This document shows positions 1 to 8,227 of a stretch of 42,392 bases of DNA, piece after piece. Position 1 is the stretch's first letter. Every line of letters begins with the position of its first letter. This DNA is from a virus. The notes under the pieces are model-generated. The model saw only the letters and a program-made list of their open reading frames with translations. It did no database searches and was not told the DNA's origin. The DNA is taken from the IMG/VR virus record IMGVR_UViG_3300008259_000205, positions 1 to 42,392 of that record; one strand, written 5' to 3'. The translations under genes and the position numbers were made by a program.

Positions 1-34
1 ATAATAAAAATTAAAAAACCGATAAATTTATTTT

Positions 35-901
35 TTAAGCTTTTCCATCACAAATTCCACGAGAATGGAATTCGCACCATTTACAATTCTTTTTGTTGTT
101 TCCCGGTACTTTAGGAAATGATATATCTTTAAATGTACCATCATCGTTGAATACAGTATCAATAAATCCCATAAACTCATCATATACTTTGTTTACCGAT
201 GGTGAACCATTTGATGGGATGTGCTTTGATATGTAAGGAATTGGAAAAGCAGAATCTTCAGGTAATTTCCTACGAAGGATTTGATATTCAACTTTAATCT
301 TTTGTAGTGGTATGTTGAATAACTCAGAATAATATTTTTTATACAATAGAATTTGAGAGTTTTTTAACTTATCAGCCTTTTGATATTGATTCCAACCTTG
401 CGTTGAAGTTTTAAGGTCAATAATGATAATTGAGTTCTCTGCTAAATCTCTAAGTACAATATCTATGAATCCAATAAAATGAACTCCTTCTTTGATTTTA
501 GCATTAAGTGGAATCTCAATACCAACTAATTCAAATCCTGATTTAGAATAGAATTTTGCTATATGCTTATTTAACCATTGTAGAATACGTCTACCATCAC
601 CATAAAACTCTTCCAATTCAATTTGGCTACAAGGAGTACCTTCAGTCATTTTTTCAACTTCACCCTTATAGTTCTCTCTCATTCTTTCCAACAAGAGTTT
701 ATCCATATTGATTTCATCTGCTTGCTTTTTAGAAACACCATACATAACTGATAAGTAATGTTGGATTGTTTCGTGCATAGCCGAACCAAATATTGTATGT
801 ATGTTAGATGAACTTTCACCTAACTTATCTATGTAATTTAACTTATATTGTTGTGGACATGAACTCCACATACTATATTGTGAAAATGATACTTTAGCCA
901 T
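35..901 (-). CDS. PD-(D/E)xK exonuclease, RecB/Cas4-like
   Basis: This is a 288-residue protein of the RecB/Cas4-type PD-(D/E)xK nuclease superfamily. The N-terminus has the typical SxSQYxxWxxCPxQYKLxY opening, including CPQQYKLNY at about residues 15-23. An FGSAMHETIQHYL helix follows. The nuclease core is GFIDIVLRD followed by IIIIDLKTS (about residues 144-167), supplying the Asp and the D-x-K pair. Near the C-terminus, CKWCEF and ICDG add cysteines that, with the early Cys, could hold an Fe-S cluster as in Cas4/AddB proteins. It is the last gene of the clamp-loader side of the replication block and has its own promoter 18 bp upstream of the ATG. A role in processing DNA ends during recombination-dependent replication is inferred; the family call is firm, the substrate is not. 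Confidence 0.8.
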   Translation of the reverse strand: MAKVSFSQYSMWSSCPQQYKLNYIDKLGESSSNIHTIFGSAMHETIQHYLSVMYGVSKKQADEINMDKLLLERMRENYKGEVEKMTEGTPCSQIELEEFYGDGRRILQWLNKHIAKFYSKSGFELVGIEIPLNAKIKEGVHFIGFIDIVLRDLAENSIIIIDLKTSTQGWNQYQKADKLKNSQILLYKKYYSELFNIPLQKIKVEYQILRRKLPEDSAFPIPYISKHIPSNGSPSVNKVYDEFMGFIDTVFNDDGTFKDISFPKVPGNNKKNCKWCEFHSRGICDGKA

Positions 902-918
902 TATGTTTTATTATACTA

Positions 919-950
919 TAAAGATACAAAAAATAAACGAGTTTACCAAA
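919..950 (-). promoter_or_regulatory. Bacteroidota-type promoter (P1)
   Basis: On the minus strand TTTGG (946-950) is followed after 20 nt by TATCTTTA (919-926), matching the Bacteroidota -33 TTTG / -7 TAnnTTTG pattern with the last base changed. It lies between the clamp-loader small subunit gene and the nuclease gene it would drive. Confidence 0.75.
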
Positions 951-1403
951 TTAAAATTTAAGTTTTAACTTTGTTATCTTCTTAGGGTCAGTACCAAATG
1001 ATTCAGCTATATGCTTTATTTGCTTATGACCTTCCTTTGTTAGATACAAAATTTGGTAATACTCTTCAGCCTCTTTTAGAGAAACTTCATAGTACTTCTT
1101 AACTAATTCAACAATCCAATCTTCATATTCTTCTGATTTGGTTGCTTTCATATATTTTAAGAAATGCCTACCTTTTGGTATTAATCCATTAGTGAGTGCT
1201 TTATATAAAAGTTTTGGTGGAAGTTCTTGAAGAGCCGGTTGTAATTCCGATATTAAAACAATCCAATCCGAATTCATTGAAAGGAATCGAAGTATCATAT
1301 AGTTACTCCAAGTTTTTTTATCCGCTTCATCTAGCTTTTCCCAATAGTTTGGGTCTTGCTCATTCGTAATTGCTTTAATATGGTCAAATAATCCTTTTGC
1401 CAT
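951..1403 (-). CDS. 62: Clamp loader small subunit, gp62-like
   Basis: This 150-residue protein is probably the small clamp-loader subunit that works with gp44 to load the gp45 clamp. Sequence similarity visible by eye is modest: a helical protein with NYMILRFLSM, LPPKLLYKALTNGLIPKGRHFLKYMK and a C-terminal stretch EEYYQILYLTKEGHKQIKHIAESFGTD in the same order as T4-like gp62 (which has PRGKRYGKW and INYKSILTKNG). It is shorter than T4 gp62 (187 residues). The position just downstream of gp44, separated only by a small zinc-ribbon gene, supports the call. Start ATG at 1403. Confidence 0.7.
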   Translation of the reverse strand: MAKGLFDHIKAITNEQDPNYWEKLDEADKKTWSNYMILRFLSMNSDWIVLISELQPALQELPPKLLYKALTNGLIPKGRHFLKYMKATKSEEYEDWIVELVKKYYEVSLKEAEEYYQILYLTKEGHKQIKHIAESFGTDPKKITKLKLKF

Positions 1404-1407
1404 TTTA

Positions 1408-1665
1408 TTATTGCATTTTAAAACCAGGTACTAATAATTCTTCTAACACTTCACCACAATCACCACATAGGAATAACTCTACCGGTAAAACTTCATCTTT
1501 TGGTTTGCCGGATAGTAGTTTAGATATTTTGCGAAATGCAAATCCTTGTACAAAAACTTCACCACCACACTTACCACATGCAATTGGTTCGGTTTTAGAT
1601 AAATCAATTGGTGCTTCTTCTTTTTGAGCCATTGGTTGTCCACCTGCTCCTAATATATTTGCCAT
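1408..1665 (-). CDS. Small zinc-ribbon protein
   Basis: This is an 85-residue protein with two CxxC knuckles, CGKCGG (about residues 30-35) and CGDCGE (about residues 67-72), the usual layout of a four-Cys zinc ribbon. It lies between the gp44 and gp62 genes, with the gp44 stop 1 nt upstream of this ATG, so it is almost certainly co-translated with the clamp loader. Its function is unknown; small phage zinc ribbons often bind DNA or a polymerase, but nothing here identifies a partner. Confidence 0.65.
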   Translation of the reverse strand: MANILGAGGQPMAQKEEAPIDLSKTEPIACGKCGGEVFVQGFAFRKISKLLSGKPKDEVLPVELFLCGDCGEVLEELLVPGFKMQ

Positions 1666-1666
1666 A

Positions 1667-2602
1667 TTATAGTTCGTTTAAAATGTTAATTAATGTTGCT
1701 GCCGTTGGAATTTCTTTATCAATACTCATTGAACACTTATACAATCCATCTGCTATCAACAAAATTACAGTTGGATTATTAGGTGCATATTCCTCTACCT
1801 TATCATATAATAACGTATATAGTTCGGTGAAATCAGTTGCCTTACTATCAATGATAGCCTGTCTGATATTCATATATTTATTTCTCTTATCATCTTTTGA
1901 TTTAAGAATCTCCAAAACTTTCATTTTGTAATCATTCTCTAAAAGATTTTGAGTATCCACTTTCAACTCACCTTTAATAGAATTATGTTGACAAGTATTG
2001 ATTACTTTACGAATATCAGGATATGCTGAATCAATAATAGGAACTAAATCCTTTGGTTCAAATTTAATCTCTTCATTTTTTAGAATCTTACTAATTTGAA
2101 TAGCAACATCTTTTTTAGTTGGAGGAATAATTTGAAAAGTTTGGCAACGGGATTGAATTGGTTCGATAATCTTTTCAACATAGTTACAAGTCAAAATGAA
2201 TCGGCAATGTTTAGAGAACGTTTCCATAACATTACGAAGTGCTGCTTGACCATTTGGTGTTAGATAATCGGCCTCATCCAAAATCAAAAGCTTAAATGGT
2301 TTGAAACCCATAGATGATGCAAATCCTTTAATCTTCTCTCTAATAGTATCAATACCATTTTCATCTGAAGCGTTGATGATAAGATAATCACATTCGATTG
2401 AGTTTACAATCATTTTTGCTAAAGTAGTTTTACCAGTACCCGCTCTTCCATAAAGAAGAAGATGTGGTACATCACCACTTTCAATGTATAGTTGAACCTT
2501 TTCTTTAAGGTGCTCATTACCTACATAATCTTCCAATTTAGTAGGTCTATACTTCTCAACCCATAGTGAGTTATCCGAGGCTTGTTGTTTAAATTCAAAC
2601 AT
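1667..2602 (-). CDS. 44: Clamp loader ATPase, gp44-like
   Basis: This is a 311-residue AAA+ ATPase of the RFC-small/gp44 family, which hydrolyses ATP to open and load the sliding clamp at primer-template junctions. It starts with the family opening LWVEKYRPTKLEDYVGNE. Walker A is GRAGTGKT (about residues 52-59), Walker B is LLILDEAD (about 105-112), sensor 1 lies in FILTCNY (about 135-141), and the trans-acting arginine finger is in QSRCQTF (SRC about 151-153). Length matches T4 gp44 (319). It sits with gp62, the clamp and polymerase, the standard T4 arrangement. Confidence 0.95.
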   Translation of the reverse strand: MFEFKQQASDNSLWVEKYRPTKLEDYVGNEHLKEKVQLYIESGDVPHLLLYGRAGTGKTTLAKMIVNSIECDYLIINASDENGIDTIREKIKGFASSMGFKPFKLLILDEADYLTPNGQAALRNVMETFSKHCRFILTCNYVEKIIEPIQSRCQTFQIIPPTKKDVAIQISKILKNEEIKFEPKDLVPIIDSAYPDIRKVINTCQHNSIKGELKVDTQNLLENDYKMKVLEILKSKDDKRNKYMNIRQAIIDSKATDFTELYTLLYDKVEEYAPNNPTVILLIADGLYKCSMSIDKEIPTAATLINILNEL

Positions 2603-2606
2603 ATTT

Positions 2607-3251
2607 TTATTTTATTAATTTTAACCCAAAGGGAGTTGGTATTCCAATACCCTCAAAAAAATCATTACTATATACATCAAACGCTAATCCAATTCTTTCA
2701 TTACCAACATATGGTAAAACTTCATGTGGAATTACGCAACAAAAAAAATGGAAATCACCTTTTATGTTTTTTATATTTTTTGTACCACTATCAAAGTGAT
2801 ATATTGTATCCGAATCCGTATCATTTCTAAGAAACAAATGTCCACAAAATGTTTTGAATATATTGTTTTTAAATTCATCCGTTTCTCTAACAGGTTCAGG
2901 GTGATGAATGTGTTTTGTTATACACTCACCATTTCTAAAAATGTTAGCCCACATTTTAACATAAAAAGAACTACCACCCAATATCTTAGAAGCGTTTTCA
3001 ACTATTTTAGTTTCAACTTCTTTTAACTCATCCCAATCAAAATCAAGCAAATTATAATATTCATGTCTGCTTGTTATAGTATTTGGCGGAGTTTGTGGAT
3101 AATTAGCTGGTCCCAAAGATAAGATATAATTTTCTTTTTTCAAAATTTTATCAGCTAAAGAATCACATAATTCTGAATTTAATTCATCTTCAGCTAATAC
3201 ATCGTTTTTCCAAAGGGAAATCTTATCTCTATATTCTTTTTCAGTTATCAT
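2607..3251 (-). CDS. 2OG-Fe(II) oxygenase-like protein
   Basis: This 214-residue protein resembles the putative 2OG-Fe(II) dioxygenase group (PF13759-like). Visible signatures are MWANIFRNGECITKHIHHP (about residues 98-116), supplying the first metal-ligand histidines, and HFFCCVIPHEVLPYVGNERI (about 167-186), which has the second metal-ligand His and the Arg that binds 2-oxoglutarate, then LAFDVY. It overlaps the dUTPase stop by TAATG, so translation is coupled. Substrate is not evident; protein or nucleic-acid hydroxylation are both possible. The middle of the fold is divergent, so activity is not assured. Confidence 0.65.
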   Translation of the reverse strand: MITEKEYRDKISLWKNDVLAEDELNSELCDSLADKILKKENYILSLGPANYPQTPPNTITSRHEYYNLLDFDWDELKEVETKIVENASKILGGSSFYVKMWANIFRNGECITKHIHHPEPVRETDEFKNNIFKTFCGHLFLRNDTDSDTIYHFDSGTKNIKNIKGDFHFFCCVIPHEVLPYVGNERIGLAFDVYSNDFFEGIGIPTPFGLKLIK

Positions 3252-3685
3252 TATTTTCCAGTTGAACCAAACCCACCATCACCTCTTTCAGTATCAGATA
3301 GCTCATCAGCTTCTTCAAACTCAATTGTTGGGTGTGGTATAATCATAATTTGTGCACCTTTATCTCCTACGTTATACTTTGTGGATGAATCTTGCTTTAA
3401 CCAACTTGTTTTTTTGAATGTTGCTTGCAATTCACCCCTATATCCGCTATCAATTACACCAACAGAATTTGTTAATGCTAAATCATATTTTCTAACAGAT
3501 GAACGAGGGAATATCAATCCAACAAAACCAAAAGGTATTTCTAAAGCAATACCAAATCCATAAGTAACATCGGTTGTAGTTTCAGATATGATACTTGTTA
3601 TTGTCAAATCCATTCCAGCATCACCGGCTTTGGCGTATGATGGAATTACTGCATTTGGATTAAGCTTCTTTATTCTCACCTTCAT
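3251..3685 (-). CDS. dut: dUTP diphosphatase
   Basis: This is a trimeric-type dUTPase that hydrolyses dUTP to dUMP and PPi, keeping uracil out of phage DNA and feeding thymidylate synthesis. All five motifs are present: AGDAGMDL, PRSS, GVIDSGYRGEL, GDKGAQIMI and the C-terminal RGDGGFGSTG arm that closes over the active site. I chose the ATG at 3685 (MKVRIKKLN), the family's normal beginning; an in-frame ATG at 3709 would add eight unconserved residues and deepen the overlap with the upstream gene. Its stop overlaps the next ATG as TAATG. Confidence 0.95.
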   Translation of the reverse strand: MKVRIKKLNPNAVIPSYAKAGDAGMDLTITSIISETTTDVTYGFGIALEIPFGFVGLIFPRSSVRKYDLALTNSVGVIDSGYRGELQATFKKTSWLKQDSSTKYNVGDKGAQIMIIPHPTIEFEEADELSDTERGDGGFGSTGK

Positions 3686-4034
3686 TGTTTTGCGATTTAA
3701 ATTGTTCAAAAGCTAATTTTTGTGTATTACGCATTTTTTTACCTTCATCACTCAATTCCCTTGAGAATATTTTAAAAATTCTACCAGTTACTTTATCAGT
3801 AAAATTGATGTATGAATTTTTGGTATTTGTTATTGTAAAGATAACCTTCGGCTCTTCATCTTTTGGCTGGTCTTCATCAGTCCAAGCAAATATTTGTGCC
3901 TCATCTTCATCAAACTGAAAACACCATTCACATTCTTTGTAAGTTTCCAATGGAGCTATTTTAAGCTCACCCAATGGTTGTGCATTTTCCTGTTGTAATT
4001 CTACAACTTCTTCTTTTTGTTTTTTCTTTGCCAT
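3660..4034 (-). CDS. Hypothetical acidic/charged protein
   Basis: This 124-residue protein is not recognised. It starts with a lysine/glutamate-rich segment, has a central part with CEWCFQFDEDEAQIFAW, a beta-rich stretch with KVIFTITNTKNSYINF, and ends in a charged tail. It overlaps the dUTPase start by 26 bp and shares codon usage with its neighbours. It is likely translated with the dUTPase operon; no function is inferred. Confidence 0.6.
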   Translation of the reverse strand: MAKKKQKEEVVELQQENAQPLGELKIAPLETYKECEWCFQFDEDEAQIFAWTDEDQPKDEEPKVIFTITNTKNSYINFTDKVTGRIFKIFSRELSDEGKKMRNTQKLAFEQFKSQNNEGENKEA

Positions 4035-4045
4035 ATTATTTTGTT

Positions 4046-4417
4046 TTATCTACCAACTTCTCCTAAATAATTTTCTTTCATTTGTTCCCAACTCATTCCA
4101 ATAGCATCTATATAGAATAAATGTTCAGGTTTAATTCTACCTTCATCATGTAGTTTTGTGTATCTACTAATAGCATGTTTCTTCCACCACTTCTGAATGT
4201 ATTCATTACCTTGCTTAAACTTATCTTTAAGGATTAATTCATCCTCACCAATACGATTACATAGATAATCATTACCATTTTCATACATCATTGCCATATA
4301 CACACCTCTCTTAAAACCATGATGATAATCGGTAGCTTTAATACCACACTCTTTGAATATTTGGCTAAGAATTTTTTGCTTAATACCACTAACAGGTCCG
4401 TTAGCTTCATATCCCAT
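4046..4417 (-). CDS. C-terminal piece of a split DUF4338-like gene
   Basis: From the ATG at 4417 this gives 123 residues beginning MGYEANGPVSGIKQKILSQI and ending MSWEQMKENYLGEVGR. The same frame stays open upstream to 4516, before a TAG, with no ATG, and reads YYDPWHQWLKENRAEWY, which looks like real protein. From memory of related phage proteins, this piece and the 182-residue gene at 4512-5060 look like the two ends of one DUF4338 (DruA-like) family protein whose middle is absent here. The frames differ by +1 at the join. It may be a remnant or a separately started domain; the start at 4417 is uncertain. Confidence 0.5.
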   Translation of the reverse strand: MGYEANGPVSGIKQKILSQIFKECGIKATDYHHGFKRGVYMAMMYENGNDYLCNRIGEDELILKDKFKQGNEYIQKWWKKHAISRYTKLHDEGRIKPEHLFYIDAIGMSWEQMKENYLGEVGR

Positions 4418-4511
4418 ATTAGCACCATTACGAGCTCTCTCATCTGATATATTTTCTTTATACCATTCCGCACGATTTTCTTTTAACCATTGATGCCAAG
4501 GGTCATAATAC

Positions 4512-5060
4512 TTAACCTAATGGTTGAGTACATACAATTGTAGAAGCAATTGTGGTATGATTTAACTTACCATCAACAAATTTATTATCCTTAGTCCAAC
4601 CAATGTAGTTATCCCTAACTCCTAATGCAGTAACATCAGATGCTAATGAAATCTGTCCTAATAGTTTTCCACTAACTCTATCCTTTACATTAATCTTAAC
4701 ATTACGACCAGGGTTTGCTGTAAAATCCATTGTATGAATCATTCTACGGATTTGTGCCCATTTAGTAGATTCTTTTGGATTATCTTCAACAATTTCAACA
4801 TAAGGGTCTAACGATTCGATTTCTCTTACCGTTAGCTCCTTATTGTTGATATCGGTTGGTTTCCATTGAAGGTCATAATATGATGCTATTTGGGACTTAG
4901 CCTGAATTATTGATGGGTCTTGCAACTCCACCCACTTCTTATACAAAGTCTGCTCTTGCACACTCATTGTCATAAGGTAGTCCATATTTTCTTTTAACTT
5001 TTGTTTTTCAACATCAAAGTCAAAAACAGGTTTTTGTGGTTCAGTATCCCAAAAGCTCAT
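4512..5060 (-). CDS. N-terminal piece of a split DUF4338-like gene
   Basis: This 182-residue protein contains GKLLGQISLASDVTALGVRD followed by YIGWTKDNKF and LNHTTIASTIVCTQPLG, then stops. This order resembles the DUF4338 family (which includes Druantia DruA), where the segment LGxRDxxIGW is followed by a longer conserved region that is missing here. The next open segment, in the +1 frame from 4516, looks like the family C-terminus. An internal deletion, a frameshift or a deliberately shortened protein would explain this. It lies directly downstream of the clamp gene (5 bp), in the same operon. Function unknown; family assignment is from recall only. Confidence 0.5.
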   Translation of the reverse strand: MSFWDTEPQKPVFDFDVEKQKLKENMDYLMTMSVQEQTLYKKWVELQDPSIIQAKSQIASYYDLQWKPTDINNKELTVREIESLDPYVEIVEDNPKESTKWAQIRRMIHTMDFTANPGRNVKINVKDRVSGKLLGQISLASDVTALGVRDNYIGWTKDNKFVDGKLNHTTIASTIVCTQPLG

Positions 5061-5065
5061 AATGA

Positions 5066-5761
5066 TTATTTAATTTCTACAAGGTAATAATTAGAAGTGT
5101 AATCCCCATCAGTAAAGGAAACATGCGATAGTCCTTTAGATGAGATTTTCAACGAAGATGATTTAGAACCTTTGTTAGCCATTAGGATAGCCTTCAAATA
5201 CTTTGCTGAGAAAGCGATTGGTTCGATATCTTCATTACACTTACAATCCACTGCTAAAGAGATTCGGTTAGAGTTAATTGAAGAATACCCCAAAATAACT
5301 TCACCACTTCCACCCTTACAAGTGAAAGTAAATGTATCAGCATCAGCCAATGCACCTTTTGATTTGATGAACTTATTAATAAAGTCATCATTCAATGTAA
5401 TCTCCGCATCAAATGGAGGTAGTGTTTTTAAATCAGGTACTGCTGGGATTACAGAAGGCGCTGCCAACATATATTGTACCTTAGTTCCCTTATCAGAGAA
5501 CTTTAATGCTCCAGTTACTTCTTCAACTGAAATTGCCTCATCTAATACACTTAACAATCCTTTCAATTGTGTAGTTGTATAGATACCGAATTCACCATTT
5601 GGGAATTCACTTTCAGTAACAGTAACATCTCCCAATAGGGTCTTGTCATCTGAAATCATTCTTACTGAAAGATTTTGTTCATCGGATTTAACCATAACCG
5701 ATTCAATCTCACCACCGAGATTGTAACGATTAATAAAACCATCAAATTTACTTTTGTTCAT
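5066..5761 (-). CDS. 45: Sliding clamp, gp45-like
   Basis: This is a 231-residue protein with the length and beta-rich composition of T4 gp45 (228), the trimeric ring that tethers the polymerase and, in T4, also activates late transcription. Supporting stretches are MNKSKFDGFINRYNLGGEI at the N-terminus, FPNGEFGIYTTTQLKGLLSV near residue 80, and the C-terminal SHVSFTDGDYTSNYYLVEIK, similar to gp45-type ends. It has its own promoter 35 bp upstream and lies immediately downstream of the polymerase gene. Confidence 0.85.
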   Translation of the reverse strand: MNKSKFDGFINRYNLGGEIESVMVKSDEQNLSVRMISDDKTLLGDVTVTESEFPNGEFGIYTTTQLKGLLSVLDEAISVEEVTGALKFSDKGTKVQYMLAAPSVIPAVPDLKTLPPFDAEITLNDDFINKFIKSKGALADADTFTFTCKGGSGEVILGYSSINSNRISLAVDCKCNEDIEPIAFSAKYLKAILMANKGSKSSSLKISSKGLSHVSFTDGDYTSNYYLVEIK

Positions 5762-5795
5762 AATTTTTATTTTACTTGTTTAAAGTTTAGAAATA

Positions 5796-5827
5796 CAAAT
5801 ATACAAAATATTATCGAAATTACCAAA
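5796..5827 (-). promoter_or_regulatory. Bacteroidota-type promoter (P2)
   Basis: Minus-strand TTTGG (5823-5827), 20 nt, then TATATTTG (5796-5803): a perfect -33/-7 pair. It lies between the polymerase stop and the sliding clamp ATG and gives the clamp operon its own transcription. Confidence 0.85.
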
Positions 5828-8227
5828 TTAAAATGAAAAAAACTTTTCAGCTGTCTTAGCTGCGGAAAGTACCTCTCCCCAACCCAAAGCTCCATAAAAA
5901 TCTTCTAATTTTTTCAATAGTTCTCTTTCAAATATCTTATCATAATCAATATATTGAGTTACCAATTCCATAATTTCGGGTGCATCATTATAACCCTTAA
6001 ATCCTAAGCCCTCTAATCCATACGGATTTTGCTTCAGATATACCCATTTAATTTTATCACCATCTCTCATTGGTTCATACTTAGAAGGACATTTAAAGTG
6101 AGCCAATAATTGATTGTGAGCGATTGCTGCTTTAACGTGTGCCGGAGTTGCTGATGCAAATTGGAACATCGCCGTTGGTTTCTTAGGCATATACTTTGAT
6201 AATTCCTTTACAGCCGAGTTCTTTGCGATTGAAGTTACATCCATCGTTGATAATGCTTTCTTAAAAGCCTGAATCTTATCGGTTAATTCTTCCTCACCTT
6301 TACCTTTTAGAATATCAATTAAAACCTCACTCATTAGTTTACGAAATTCAGCCGGATATGATGAACGAACCACATCCAATCCCTTCACATCCAATCTATC
6401 CATAGCAATACCGTTTTCAGCAACAATCCATTGAGCGTATCGCTTCTTAGCAATCCAAATACCACTTCTACTAACAAACTCTTTTTTAATTTGAAAACGA
6501 TGCTTTTCTTTTGCTACATTGAATATCTTTTCAGCTAACACATCGTAAAACTTATTTAAGAAGTCTTGCGTTTCACCAGCTATACCATCTACCAATAAAG
6601 CAATTTCCATATCTTCTTTGGTTTTCCAATCAGGGTATCTGTGATTTAGAATAGGTACTGCTGAAAAGAATACTGAATCAGTATCAATGTAGATATTGTA
6701 ATCACCATCTTTTGTACCCAACTCTTTGTTGTATTTAATGTTAGCCATATCCGCAGTTGATTTAATTACGGTCTGACCTGTTAGTGTTACCGCCTCAGCG
6801 TTATCCACATCGTAGAAACGGAAAGCAGGTAATCCTAATACTCCATAAAGAGAGTTCAATAGAATCTTTTGTACCAGCTGTCTTTTCTTATAGAATGCGT
6901 ATTTTTCTTTATCACCAGCTTCACCAAACTTCTTCTCCAACTTACGAAATTCAACCCTTTGGTCAAACCATAAATTAAGAATATCAGGGATACAACCCGG
7001 CTTATCGGTTTTATACAACACACCATTTGATGCTACCGAACACTTAGCTTCTTCAAATAGTTTCTTTAAGTTTTCTTTTGTAATCTGCCTATCACCAATT
7101 GTGTACATATCAATTTCACCCTTCATAAACTTTTGAGCATCCCAATCATTAATCTTACCAATCTTAGTTTCGGGACTGATGTTTACAGTCATAATGATTG
7201 ATGGGTATAGTGAAGTTAAATCCAAGTCATATATCCATTCATACTTACCAACGATAGGTGCTTTAACGTATGCTCCAATGAACTTTTCTTCATTGTTCTC
7301 TCTAATAGCATCCATACGTTCTTGTCTATCCGCAGGTTTGTTAGGTGCTACAATGTTCTTTCGTTTAAGGTAAGTAAGCATCGCACCCTCTAAGTATTTA
7401 GATGAGTAAACGAAATCTTCATAAGGAACGTGTCCAGCGTGACAGATACCTCTACACAAATCAATGAATTGTAATTTTCTATCCAATGATACTACGAGGT
7501 CAACGTCAATCAAGTTATACTCAATGAATTTATCAATATCGTTCTTAAATAATTCATCTAAGTTACCCTTATACTCAACCTTACCTCTACCCAATTCTTT
7601 GGTAGCGATAGAATCCAATCGATAGTTATCCAATTCTGAATAGGTGTAGGTTTTATACAATGCTAAATAGTCCAAATAAGATACACCAGCCATAAAGAAT
7701 CTCTTACGATATGGTGACCAAAAACACTCACCAATTGGAGATAATCTATTAGCGTGCTTAGCACCCAATAATCTCTTAATACGATTGTATAGATACGGAG
7801 TATCGAAGTAATCAATATTCCAACCCGTTACAATTGATGGGTTAATATACTCATATAAATCTAAATATTTTAGAATCATATCTCTTTCATCTCTAAAAGG
7901 AATTACGGTACGATTTCCAGTTTTACTTTCCTTCATCTTACCAGCTTTATCCATAATCAGAACCCAATAATGGTCAGTTGCCCCATCGTGCAAACCAATA
8001 GCTGTAAGTTCGTTTTCGGATTTTTCAACATCGGGCAATCCCGATTCCATTTCAACCTCAATATCATAAGTTAAAATAACATGTCCTTCTGATGGAATAT
8101 CAACATATTCACCTCTATCAGCTTTTTCATAAGCATACCTTGTATATGGAAAAGAACGATATCCTAAACGGTCATCCCAAATATGTACTAAATTCCTTTC
8201 TCTTTGATAATAACAGTTTTGATACAT
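5828..8227 (-). CDS. 43: Family B DNA polymerase, gp43-like
   Basis: This 799-residue protein is the replicative polymerase. The 3'-5' exonuclease domain shows Exo I YDIEVEM (D55, E57), Exo II GWNIDYFDTPYLYNR and Exo III in EYNLIDVDLV. The polymerase domain shows motif A DLTSLYPSIIM, motif B KILLNSLYGVLGL and motif C YIDTDSVFF with both catalytic aspartates, so both activities should be intact. It is about 100 residues shorter than T4 gp43 (898). The C-terminal AAKTAEKFFSF end is a plausible clamp-binding peptide. The ATG directly follows no long leader; the glycosyltransferase stop is immediately downstream (TAA/ATG adjacent on the other side). Confidence 0.97.
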   Translation of the reverse strand: MYQNCYYQRERNLVHIWDDRLGYRSFPYTRYAYEKADRGEYVDIPSEGHVILTYDIEVEMESGLPDVEKSENELTAIGLHDGATDHYWVLIMDKAGKMKESKTGNRTVIPFRDERDMILKYLDLYEYINPSIVTGWNIDYFDTPYLYNRIKRLLGAKHANRLSPIGECFWSPYRKRFFMAGVSYLDYLALYKTYTYSELDNYRLDSIATKELGRGKVEYKGNLDELFKNDIDKFIEYNLIDVDLVVSLDRKLQFIDLCRGICHAGHVPYEDFVYSSKYLEGAMLTYLKRKNIVAPNKPADRQERMDAIRENNEEKFIGAYVKAPIVGKYEWIYDLDLTSLYPSIIMTVNISPETKIGKINDWDAQKFMKGEIDMYTIGDRQITKENLKKLFEEAKCSVASNGVLYKTDKPGCIPDILNLWFDQRVEFRKLEKKFGEAGDKEKYAFYKKRQLVQKILLNSLYGVLGLPAFRFYDVDNAEAVTLTGQTVIKSTADMANIKYNKELGTKDGDYNIYIDTDSVFFSAVPILNHRYPDWKTKEDMEIALLVDGIAGETQDFLNKFYDVLAEKIFNVAKEKHRFQIKKEFVSRSGIWIAKKRYAQWIVAENGIAMDRLDVKGLDVVRSSYPAEFRKLMSEVLIDILKGKGEEELTDKIQAFKKALSTMDVTSIAKNSAVKELSKYMPKKPTAMFQFASATPAHVKAAIAHNQLLAHFKCPSKYEPMRDGDKIKWVYLKQNPYGLEGLGFKGYNDAPEIMELVTQYIDYDKIFERELLKKLEDFYGALGWGEVLSAAKTAEKFFSF

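Noticed and set aside
1-34. U-rich sequence after the 35-901 stop as a terminator
   Set aside because: Only a weak AT-only stem can be drawn and the sequence is cut by the window edge.
3114-3144. TTTG-N19-TATCTTTG on the minus strand
   Set aside because: It has both boxes but a 19-nt spacer, sits within the oxygenase gene, and is about 500 nt from the next start. The nine called promoters all have a 20-nt spacer and lie at operon heads.
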